From: Candidatus Subteraquimicrobium carltonvillense
Lineage (GTDB): Bacteria; Actinomycetota; Aquicultoria; Subteraquimicrobiales; Subteraquimicrobiaceae
DNA length: 16,992 nucleotides
Direction: 5' to 3'
Assembly (NCBI GenBank): GCA_002339355.1
Contig: DDKQ01000108.1
Span: forward strand, 1-16,992
The notes under the pieces are model-generated. The model saw only the letters and a list, made by a program, of their open reading frames with translations, had not been told where the DNA came from and searched no databases. Positions 7,775-14,240 of this stretch are shown one piece after another. The position numbers and the translations under genes were made by a program. How positions within the stretch are numbered: position 1 is the stretch's first letter; each line of letters begins with the position of its first letter.

Positions 7775-7813
7775 AGCGAAGAAAGCTCTTATTTCGCTAA
7801 AAATGCGTTTTTT
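7775..7813 (+). terminator. Weak hairpin followed by a T run after nuoF
   Basis: AGCGAA (7775-7780) pairs perfectly with TTCGCT (7793-7798), and two more A-T pairs are possible inside a mismatch. A run of six T lies at 7808-7813, ten bases after the stem. The distance between stem and T run is longer than in a typical intrinsic terminator, so this could at most attenuate transcription between nuoF and the CBS gene. Confidence 0.25.
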
Positions 7814-7828
7814 GGTTTAAATTCTGAT

Positions 7829-7850
7829 CCTTCGACAAGCTCAGGACAGG
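7829..7850. repeat. Copy of the dispersed CCTTCGACAAGCTCAGGACA-type motif
   Basis: The 22 bases contain CTTCGACAAGCTCAGG, whose reverse complement is CCTGAGCTTGTCGAAG. I recall this motif as a common dispersed intergenic element in many unrelated environmental bacteria. Its function is not established, and only one copy is visible in this window. Confidence 0.5.
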
Positions 7851-7860
7851 TTTCAAAATA

Positions 7861-8000
7861 CTAAGCACTAAACAATATCAAATTACCAAAATCAAAATGA
7901 CCAAAACAAAAACCAAAATCTAGAAGAATATTAGTTTAGAATTTCAAAGATTTGGATTTTGGATTTGTTTAGGATTTAGAATTTCGAATTTAGGATTTTT
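7861..8000. repeat. A-rich / T-rich word repeats able to form a long imperfect hairpin
   Basis: The left half is made of CAAAA/CCAAAATC words and the right half of GGATTT/GAATTTAGG words. CCAAAACAAAAACCAAAATC at 7901-7920 is nearly complementary to GATTTTGGATTTGTTTAGG at 7955-7973, with one bulge and two mismatches. TTTAGAATTTC is directly repeated at 7935-7945 and 7975-7985. Tracts with this vocabulary are often seen between genes in environmental genomes. I see no coding potential. Confidence 0.5.
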
Positions 8001-8105
8001 AAAGCCTTACTTTTGGAATTATGTCTAGGCACAGGGCTGATTGTATTTTGGTGCACTGAAAAATGACGCAGAAAAATCAATTAAGGCCTAAAATGGGGGA
8101 TTAAA

Positions 8106-8540
8106 ATGAGGGTCAAGGAGATCATGACCAAAGAAGTTGTTTCCATCGCACCGCAAGCTTCGGCTATGGAAGCAGCGGAAAAAATGATAAAGGAGAAGGT
8201 GGGTTCCTTGTTGGTTATGGAGGAGGGAAAATTGCTGGGAATAATCAGCGACAGAATCATAGGCCTGGGCGTCTTAGTGCATGCAAAAGATCCGAGAAGA
8301 GCAAGGGTTTGTGAATTTATGAGGGAAGATGTGATTTCCGTCTCCCCGGAGATGGATTTAGCCAAGGCAGCGAAAATATTGGAGGAATTGGAGATTAGAT
8401 ACTTACCCGTCGTCGATGATCAAGGTAAGGTCGTTGGAATCCTTTCCATCTCGGATATCGCCTGTTTCGTCCAGAGATATATCGATTGTATTCTCGTGGA
8501 ATTGGGTGCCAGAGTCAAGAAGCGAAAAGTGAAAGACTAA
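8106..8540 (+). CDS. Tandem CBS-domain protein in the formate dehydrogenase operon
   Basis: This is a 144-residue protein made almost entirely of two CBS domains. The first starts at VKEIMTKEVVSIAP (residues 3-16) and the second at VCEFMREDVISVSP (about 68-81). Each carries the typical VGSLLV / RYLPVV and LLGIISD / VVGILSISDI strands. A basic tail (ARVKKRKVKD) ends it. CBS pairs commonly bind adenine nucleotides, NAD(H) or S-adenosylmethionine and act as energy or redox sensors. There is no attached enzyme domain here. The ATG at 8106 follows GGGGGA at 8096-8101. Its position between nuoF and fdhA suggests a regulatory or assembly role for the dehydrogenase, but that is inference and the ligand cannot be read from sequence. 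Confidence 0.85.
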   Translation: MRVKEIMTKEVVSIAPQASAMEAAEKMIKEKVGSLLVMEEGKLLGIISDRIIGLGVLVHAKDPRRARVCEFMREDVISVSPEMDLAKAAKILEELEIRYLPVVDDQGKVVGILSISDIACFVQRYIDCILVELGARVKKRKVKD

Positions 8541-8548
8541 AAAGGCTC

Positions 8549-8605
8549 GACGAAGGTCGAAGGACGAGGGACGAAGAGATGAATGAACCGTGAACCAATT
8601 TAGGT
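8549..8605. repeat. Purine-rich GACGAAGG-type word repeats before fdhA
   Basis: Bases 8549-8578 are an almost purely purine tract built of GACGAAGG, TCGAAGG, ACGAGGG and ACGAAGAG words, followed by TGAACCGTGAACC at about 8584-8596. This fills most of the 73-base gap between the CBS gene and fdhA and ends at the fdhA ribosome binding site (GGTGAGAGGAT, 8603-8612). It is a degenerate tandem repeat like the other intergenic word tracts in this window. Confidence 0.45.
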
Positions 8606-8613
8606 GAGAGGAT

Positions 8614-11304
8614 ATGGCTCAAGTAATCGTTACCATTAATGGACGGCGAATAAAAACAGAGATCGGCAAGACCATCCTTGAAGTGGCAAAGGAGAATGGG
8701 ATATATATACCCACCCTTTGCTATGAACCCAGGCTCAAACCCTATGGAGCATGCCGAGTATGCCTCGTGGAGGTCGAGGGAGCCAAGGGATTGCTTCCCG
8801 CCTGCGCCACGGAGGTCACCGATGGTATGGAGATTGCCACGGACACTGTAACATTATATGAGATTCGAAGAACCATTGTGGAATTATTACTCTCCGATCA
8901 TCCCCCCAATTGCTTAGTCTGTGAAAGTGCTGGAAGTTGTGAACTTCAAGATTTGGCGTACAGATTGGGAATCGAAGAAGTTCGCTTCAAGGGCGAGCAG
9001 TATGAATACAAAGTTGAGGATTTTAATCCTTTAATTGAAAGGGATCACAGCAAATGTATCCTCTGTGGTAGGTGTGTCCGAATATGCGAAGAGGTCCAGG
9101 GGATCAAGGTTTATGATTTTATCAATCGCGGATTTGAAACCGTGGTCACTACTCCCTTCGATCGTTCACTGACGGAAACGGAGTGTGAATTTTGTGGGCA
9201 GTGTGTTTCAACCTGTCCCACGGGAGCGCTCATCGATAGACAGAGAAAATTCAAGGGACGGATCTGGGAGACAGCAAAGGTTAGGAGCATTTGTCCCTAT
9301 TGTGGCTGTGGTTGTCAGATAATTATCCACGTCAAAAACGGTGAAGTCATAGGGATTTCAGCCGATGTTGAATGTGGTGTAAACGAAGGCAATCTATGTG
9401 CCAAAGGTCGTTTCGGTTACAATTTCATCAATCATCAGGATCGCCTTAAAACTCCATTGATTCGAAAGGATGGACGCTTTATCGAGGCTTCCTGGGAAGA
9501 GGCTCTGAAGGTTGTGACCACCAATCTCTCCAAAATTAAGACCAAATATGGAGCTGATTCGATCGCTGGATTATCCTCCGCCAAGTGCACCAATGAGGAG
9601 AATTACCTCTTTCAAAAGTTCATGCGCGCCGTCATTGAAACGAACAACGTTGATCATTGCGCTCGCCTTTGACATGCCCCCACCGTGGCCGGTCTGGCCG
9701 CTGCATTTGGAAGTGGAGCGATGACAAATTCCATCGCAGATATCGCTCAAGCCGATGTTATCCTGGTCATCGGATCAAATACCACTGAGGCCCATCCCAT
9801 CATTGCTCTTCAAATAAAGAAAGCGGTCCGGGAAAATGGCGCCAAACTCATTGTAATAGATCCGCGTAAGATCAAATTGGTGGACTATGCCCATCTTTGG
9901 CTACGCCAAAAACCAGGTACGAACGTCGCGGTCATAAACGGGTTAATGAATGTGATTCTCGAGAAAAGTCTCGCGGATGAGGAATTCATAGCCAATCGTA
10001 CGGAGGGAATTGAGGAGTTAAAGGCGATTTTACCAAAGTATACTCTTGAGGTGGCGGAAAGAATTTCGGGAGTCCCTGCCACCGACCTACGCCAAGCAGC
10101 TCGCATCTTCGCCCAAGCCGAAAGGGCTACCATCATCTATTCCATGGGCATCACCCAGCATACCACCGGGACCGATAACGTCCTTTCCATCGCCAATCTG
10201 GCCATGCTCACCGGCAATATTGGAAAACCCGGAACGGGGGTCAATCCGCTGCGCGGTCAAAATAATGTTCAAGGCGCCTGCGATATGGGTGCTTTACCCA
10301 CTACACTTACCGGTTATCAAAAGATTGCCCACGATGAGGTACGAGCGAAATTTGAGAAGGCCTGGAGTTGCAGGTTACCCAAAGAAGCTGGTCTCAGTGT
10401 TGTGGAGATGTTTGAAGCGGCTCTCCAGGGAAAAATAAAGGCCATGTATATCATGGGGGAAAACCCCATGCTTTCCGATCCGGACATTACCCATATTGAA
10501 AAGGCTTTAAGGACCTTGGATTTTCTCGTCGTTCAAGATATCTTCCTTACCGAGACCGCAGAGTTTGCGGATGTCGTTCTCCCCGGTGCCACCTTTGCTG
10601 AAAAGGATGGTACTTTCACAAGTACTGAAAGAAAGGTGCAGAGGGTAAGGAAGGCAATAAATCCCCCAGGTAAGGCGAAGGCTGATTGGGAGATCATCTG
10701 CGATTTAGCTAAAGCCATGGGTTATGAGATGGGTTATTCCTTTCCGGGTGAGATAACGGATGAAATTGCTTCTCTAACTTCCACTTATGGGGGAATCCTC
10801 TTCGATAGGGTTAATTCCTCCGGTGGGATTCAGTGGCCTTGCCCCTCACTGGATCACCCGGGAACGACCATTTTGTATCAAGATAAGTTTGCCCGAGGTT
10901 TGGGGAAGTTCCATCCGGTGGAATATAAACCCCCGTCTGAGGAACCGAGCGAAGAATATCCCTTGATCCTGACTACTGGAAGGTTATTATTCCAATACCA
11001 TACCGGGACCATGACTCGACGCTCCAAGGGGTTAGAGGAAATCTGTCCCGCGGGACCAGTGGAGATCAATCTGGAGGATGCAGCCGCTTACCGGATCAAA
11101 GAGGGCGAAGAGGTGATTTTAGCTTCCCGACGGGGGAAGATTAAGGTTAGGGTTAATATCACTGAGCGTTCACCGCAAGGTACGATTTTCTTGCCCTTCC
11201 ATTTTTCCGAATATCCCGCCAATGTCCTCACCAATCCCGCTCTCGATCCTCTCGCCAAAATTCCCGAATTTAAGGTTTGTGCGGTGAGGATCGAAAAACT
11301 CTAA
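8614..11304 (+). CDS. fdhA: Formate dehydrogenase catalytic subunit, selenoprotein (UGA = Sec353)
   Basis: This is a full-length 896-residue molybdenum/tungsten formate dehydrogenase read through an in-frame TGA at 9670-9672. Its domains in order are as follows. A [2Fe-2S] ferredoxin domain has C36, C47, C50 and C64. A His-Cys3 cluster has H96, C100, C103 and C109. A two-cluster ferredoxin has C148, C151, C154, C158 and C191, C194, C197, C201. The molybdopterin oxidoreductase [4Fe-4S] cluster has C227, C230, C234 and C262, followed by Lys265 of CAKG. The active site is NNVDHCARL-U-HAPTVAG, aligning with E. coli FdhF NNVDCCARV-U-HGPSVAG. The bis-MGD domains follow, including GENPMLSDPD and TTGRLLFQYHTGTMTRRS with the active-site Arg. 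A gene caller would wrongly split it at 9672. It reduces CO2 or oxidises formate, with the NuoEF-type diaphorase upstream. The layout resembles Moorella FdhA. Confidence 0.95.
9670..9701 (+). promoter_or_regulatory. Selenocysteine UGA and bacterial SECIS hairpin in fdhA
   Basis: The in-frame TGA at 9670-9672 is followed by a hairpin: stem GTGGCC (9685-9690), loop GGTCT (9691-9695), stem GGCCGC (9696-9701), six pairs with one G-U. The loop begins 19 bases after the UGA. By my recollection of E. coli fdhF, the same GGUCU apical loop is there at the same distance, and its G and U contact the elongation factor SelB. The coding sequence continues in frame with strong family similarity on both sides. 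Confidence 0.92.
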
Positions 11305-11306
11305 TT

Positions 11307-11389
11307 CTTCAAAGGACTCATAAAAAAATCAAAACGGTCGATAATATTGGTGAGTATGGAAAATGGTGTGAGCCATGAGTCCTTTCAAG
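11307..11389 (+). repeat. Inverted repeat whose right arm covers the diguanylate cyclase start codon
   Basis: CTTCAAAGGACTCAT at 11307-11321, just after the fdhA stop, is complementary at 14 of 15 positions to ATGAGTCCTTTCAAG at 11375-11389. The latter contains the ATG and first codons of the next gene. The enclosed loop is 53 bases. In a read-through transcript the start codon would be paired. In a transcript starting inside the loop it would be free. Confidence 0.55.
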
Positions 11390-12994
11390 AAAAAGATCAC
11401 ACTAATTGAGAGAATAAAGTGGTTGATTGTGATAAGATGGGTAGCCCTAGCGGGAATGCTTTTGGCTGCCCACTTCATTAGAATAATTGGCAATCTACCC
11501 CTCCCCATGCTCCCATTATATGTCATTGCCAGTATCATCGCCCTGTACAACATTTTGTTTATAGTTTGCGAAAAGCTCATGGAATCAAGGGATTATGGGC
11601 AGGCGGATTTGGAGAAGTTTGCCACTGTACAGATTGTCTTCGATTTGGTGGCCATAACATTCATAGTACATTTCTCTGGTGGCGTGGGAAGTCCCTTCAT
11701 ATTCTACTTTGTATTGCTCATGATCACCACTGGAACGATGCTATCCACCATTACCAGCTACCTCCTTGCGACCTTTGCCATTATGCTCTTCGGTTCCCTA
11801 GTGGTTTTGGAATACCTGAAACTCATCCCCCATATTCACGTCATTCCCTTCGAGCTCAGCCTTCGTACCCTGAGGATATTCAATGTGGGCGCGGTGATCG
11901 TTTTAGCGAGCACCCTTTATTTCATGGTGTATTCAACCAACTACCTAATCAATATAATCGAGAAAAAGCAGGAAGGAGTAGAGGAACTCTCTGCCCTTTT
12001 GGAGATAGGAAAATCGATAAATTCCACTCTAAAGTTGGATGATATATTGGATTTGATTTTGCATAGCGCCATTAGAATTACCGGTACCTCAGCGGGCAGC
12101 ATAGCTCTCTTCGATGAAGAGAATCTTGAATTTTCAATTAGAGCGACGGTTGGGTTCAGCGAGGAGTTCATGCATACCCTCAAATGGAAGGTAAGACCCG
12201 GTGGCATGACCGATCTGATATTGAAGAGGAGAAATCCTTTGGTTTTGGAAGATGCGCTGAAGGAACCCACATTCAATAATCCCATAGCTCTCGAGGAAGG
12301 GATTAGATCCCTTATCGCCGTACCACTCTTCGTTGAAGAAAAAATAATAGGCATTCTTTACGTTGACGATTTTAAACCTCGGACCTTTTCTGAAAGTGAG
12401 GTGCGCTTGGTTTCCTTCCTGGCGACGCAAGTGGCCATTGCCATCAATAATGCACAGCTTCATGAACAAACTCGCTGGCTGGCAGTAACCGATGGTTTAA
12501 CCGATGTCTTCAACCACAGATACTTTTACGAGCATTTGGAGAAAGAGATGAAGAGAGCCGAACGTTATAATCGCCCCCTCTCCGTGATAATGATGGACAT
12601 CGACTATTTCAAGGACTACAACGATGCCTGTGGTCATAAACGAGGAGACGATGTCCTCAAGCAAATGGCCAAAATGCTCATCAAGACCACGCGAAAATTC
12701 GATGTAGTTGCGCGGTATGGTGGTGACGAGTTCACCATCATCTTACCCGAAACGGACAAGACCGAAGCCTTAAACATCGCGGAAAGAATAAGAAGAGACG
12801 TAGAGCAGTATGTTTTTTCTTTTGATGATTCTCCTGAGAAGAGGTATCTCACTATGAGTTTGGGCATCGCTACTTATCCCTACGATGCTGGGAACGTAGA
12901 TGAGCTTGTCGATGGGGCAGATAGGGCATTATATAAGGCGAAAAAGCGTGGACGCAATAGAGTATGCCTTTTTCTTAACTCGCCGGTGGTTTAA
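11375..12994 (+). CDS. Membrane-bound GAF-GGDEF diguanylate cyclase
   Basis: This 539-residue signalling enzyme is predicted to make cyclic di-GMP from two GTP. Residues 1-195 hold about six hydrophobic segments (roughly 15-37, 44-66, 82-101, 104-125, 127-150 and 168-190), forming a membrane sensor of unrecognised type. Residues about 205-362 are a GAF domain, and 370-535 are a GGDEF domain beginning TDGLTDVFNHRYF. The catalytic GGDEF is intact at 449-453. The product-inhibition I-site RXXD (RKFD, 440-443) sits exactly five residues before it, so feedback control is expected. The ligand of the GAF domain is unknown. The ribosome binding site is weak (GGTGTGAG), and the start codon lies in an inverted repeat. 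The gene follows fdhA by 70 bases and may be separately controlled. Confidence 0.9.
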   Translation: MSPFKKKITLIERIKWLIVIRWVALAGMLLAAHFIRIIGNLPLPMLPLYVIASIIALYNILFIVCEKLMESRDYGQADLEKFATVQIVFDLVAITFIVHFSGGVGSPFIFYFVLLMITTGTMLSTITSYLLATFAIMLFGSLVVLEYLKLIPHIHVIPFELSLRTLRIFNVGAVIVLASTLYFMVYSTNYLINIIEKKQEGVEELSALLEIGKSINSTLKLDDILDLILHSAIRITGTSAGSIALFDEENLEFSIRATVGFSEEFMHTLKWKVRPGGMTDLILKRRNPLVLEDALKEPTFNNPIALEEGIRSLIAVPLFVEEKIIGILYVDDFKPRTFSESEVRLVSFLATQVAIAINNAQLHEQTRWLAVTDGLTDVFNHRYFYEHLEKEMKRAERYNRPLSVIMMDIDYFKDYNDACGHKRGDDVLKQMAKMLIKTTRKFDVVARYGGDEFTIILPETDKTEALNIAERIRRDVEQYVFSFDDSPEKRYLTMSLGIATYPYDAGNVDELVDGADRALYKAKKRGRNRVCLFLNSPVV

Positions 12995-13027
12995 CTCTTT
13001 CCCCATTCAAATCATAATTCCCCTATC

Positions 13028-13055
13028 TTTATTTATTCCACTTTTGGGCTATAAT
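13028..13055 (+). promoter_or_regulatory. Candidate sigma70-type promoter for the amidase gene
   Basis: A perfect -10 box TATAAT lies at 13050-13055, with a weak -35 TTTATT at 13028-13033 and a 16-base spacer. It would give a leader of about 28 bases containing the ribosome binding site AAGGAAGG (13074-13081) before ATG 13091. Confidence 0.5.
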
Positions 13056-13090
13056 CTTATCCATACGGATGTAAAGGAAGGTCAAGTCCA

Positions 13091-14170
13091 ATGCAGTTAA
13101 TCAAGAGAGGTAGCAGAGGGAATGAGGTTGTTGATATCCAAACAAGATTGATCAAACTTGGGTTTAATCTGGGCCCAACCGGCGTGGATGGTATATTTGG
13201 GAAATATACCGAGCTGGCGGTGAAGAAGTTTCAACAAGATAGAGGATTACTTATCGATGGTATTGTGGGTGAAGATACCTGGCGTGAGCTTGTGGAAGCG
13301 ACATATAGATTGGGGGATCGTATTTTGTATCTCCGATCCCCCTTCCTTCGGGGTGATGATGTCAAGCAGCTCCAACGCTTCCTCAATATTTTGGGATTTA
13401 ACGCTGGTCCGGTGGATGGTATCTTCGGTTCCCTTACAGAGAAAGCCGTAAGAGAATTTCAGAAAAATGTGGAGCTTGTGAGCGATGGGATAGTGGGTCC
13501 CTCTACCCTGAGAGCCTTTCAAAATTTCAGAAGGATTCTTAAATCCAATGAGCATGCAGATTTTCCCGTAAGAGAGGAAGAACCCCCCACTAGTCGGGGT
13601 GTAATTTCTATATTCAAGGGTAAGAGAGTTGCGGTTGATTTCGGTCATGGCTATCCCCCCGATCCCGGTGCTGTGGGTCCCTCCGGACTAAGAGAGAGTG
13701 AAGTTTGTGAGGATGTGGGGGAAAGATTCGGGAATCTCCTCGATCTTTTGGGAGCGAAGGTTATTTACACCCGGAAGAAGGGAGAATTTGTTGGACTATC
13801 TGAAAGGGCTAATTTGGCCAATGATCTCAAGGTTGAACTATTCATAAGTTTTCATATCAGTGGTTCAACGGACACCAAGGCTGAAGGTTCAAGCACCTAT
13901 TATTTTGCCAGCGGAAATCATTTTTCAAAGAGGGGTAAAAAACTCGCCCAGGTTATTCAGGAGGAACTGGTTTCTTCTCTGGGGAGAAAGGATGGGAGGA
14001 TTCATGGCAAGAATTTTTTGGTTTTGAGGGAGACCAGAATGCCCGCCGTTCTGATTGAACCCGTGTATATAACCAATCCTGAGGAAGAAAAGTTATTAAA
14101 GGAAGACGTCTTTCGCCAAAAGATTGCTGTTGCCGTCTTCGATGGTTTAAAGAGATATTTCCAGGCATAA
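13091..14170 (+). CDS. N-acetylmuramoyl-L-alanine amidase with two PG-binding domains (CwlM-like)
   Basis: The predicted enzyme cleaves the amide bond between muramic acid and the peptide stem. It has two PG_binding_1 domains (about 5-70 and 85-148), a short linker, and an Amidase_3 domain (about 177-357). The zinc and catalytic residues are present: H186 (DFGHG), E202 (GLRESEV), H255 (FISFH) and E323 (AVLIEPVYITNP). The architecture and many stretches (RGLLIDGIVGE, RIHGKNF, RMPAV..) closely recall actinobacterial CwlM, which by established knowledge is a regulator of MurA. No signal peptide is visible at the N terminus, so like CwlM it may be cytoplasmic or exported by an unrecognised route. 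The start ATG follows AAGGAAGG at 13074-13081. The gene appears to have its own promoter. Confidence 0.9.
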   Translation: MQLIKRGSRGNEVVDIQTRLIKLGFNLGPTGVDGIFGKYTELAVKKFQQDRGLLIDGIVGEDTWRELVEATYRLGDRILYLRSPFLRGDDVKQLQRFLNILGFNAGPVDGIFGSLTEKAVREFQKNVELVSDGIVGPSTLRAFQNFRRILKSNEHADFPVREEEPPTSRGVISIFKGKRVAVDFGHGYPPDPGAVGPSGLRESEVCEDVGERFGNLLDLLGAKVIYTRKKGEFVGLSERANLANDLKVELFISFHISGSTDTKAEGSSTYYFASGNHFSKRGKKLAQVIQEELVSSLGRKDGRIHGKNFLVLRETRMPAVLIEPVYITNPEEEKLLKEDVFRQKIAVAVFDGLKRYFQA

Positions 14171-14176
14171 ATGAGT

Positions 14177-14205
14177 TTGCGAATGGAAACGTATTATGAT
14201 ATACT
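14177..14205 (+). promoter_or_regulatory. Candidate sigma70-type promoter for the NlpC/P60 gene
   Basis: TTGCGA at 14177-14182 (4 of 6) and TATACT at 14200-14205 (5 of 6) are separated by an ideal 17 bases. The site lies in the 70-base gap after the amidase gene, about 35 bases upstream of the next start. Confidence 0.55.
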
Positions 14206-14240
14206 TCTGCCGATTTGGGCAAACAAGATTTTAGGAGTTG

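Larger units (their letters stand above)
7759..8027. mobile_element. MITE-like element bounded by perfect 13-base inverted repeats
   Basis: TAGACATAATTCC at 7759-7771 is repeated as its exact reverse complement GGAATTATGTCTA at 8015-8027, enclosing a 269-base segment with no gene. The outermost dinucleotide at both ends is TA, which would fit the TA target duplication of IS630/Tc1-mariner-type elements. However, TA is self-complementary, so this could simply be part of the inverted repeat. No longer target duplication is apparent. A perfect 13-base inverted pair is unlikely by chance in a gap this size, even an AT-rich one. The alternative is a long RNA stem or attenuator. The mobile nature is inference. 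Confidence 0.4.
7749..8105. other. 357-base noncoding gap with nested repeats
   Basis: No open reading frame here looks real. The gap is AT-rich. It contains a perfect 13-base inverted repeat at its outer parts (7759-7771 and 8015-8027), a small hairpin (7775-7798), a copy of a motif I recall as dispersed in environmental genomes (7829-7850), and A-rich then T-rich word repeats that can fold on each other (7861-8000). After 8027 there are about 78 ordinary bases, ending in the GGGGGA ribosome binding site of the CBS-domain gene at 8096-8101. The individual parts are listed separately. Confidence 0.8.

Noticed and set aside
7861..8000. A CRISPR array in the A/T-rich gap
   Set aside because: The repeated words are short, degenerate and irregularly spaced, with no uniform repeats or spacers and no cas genes nearby.
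9670..9672. A nonsense mutation making fdhA a pseudogene
   Set aside because: The UGA is at the exact selenocysteine position of the family, a SECIS-type hairpin follows, and the reading frame is intact on both sides.
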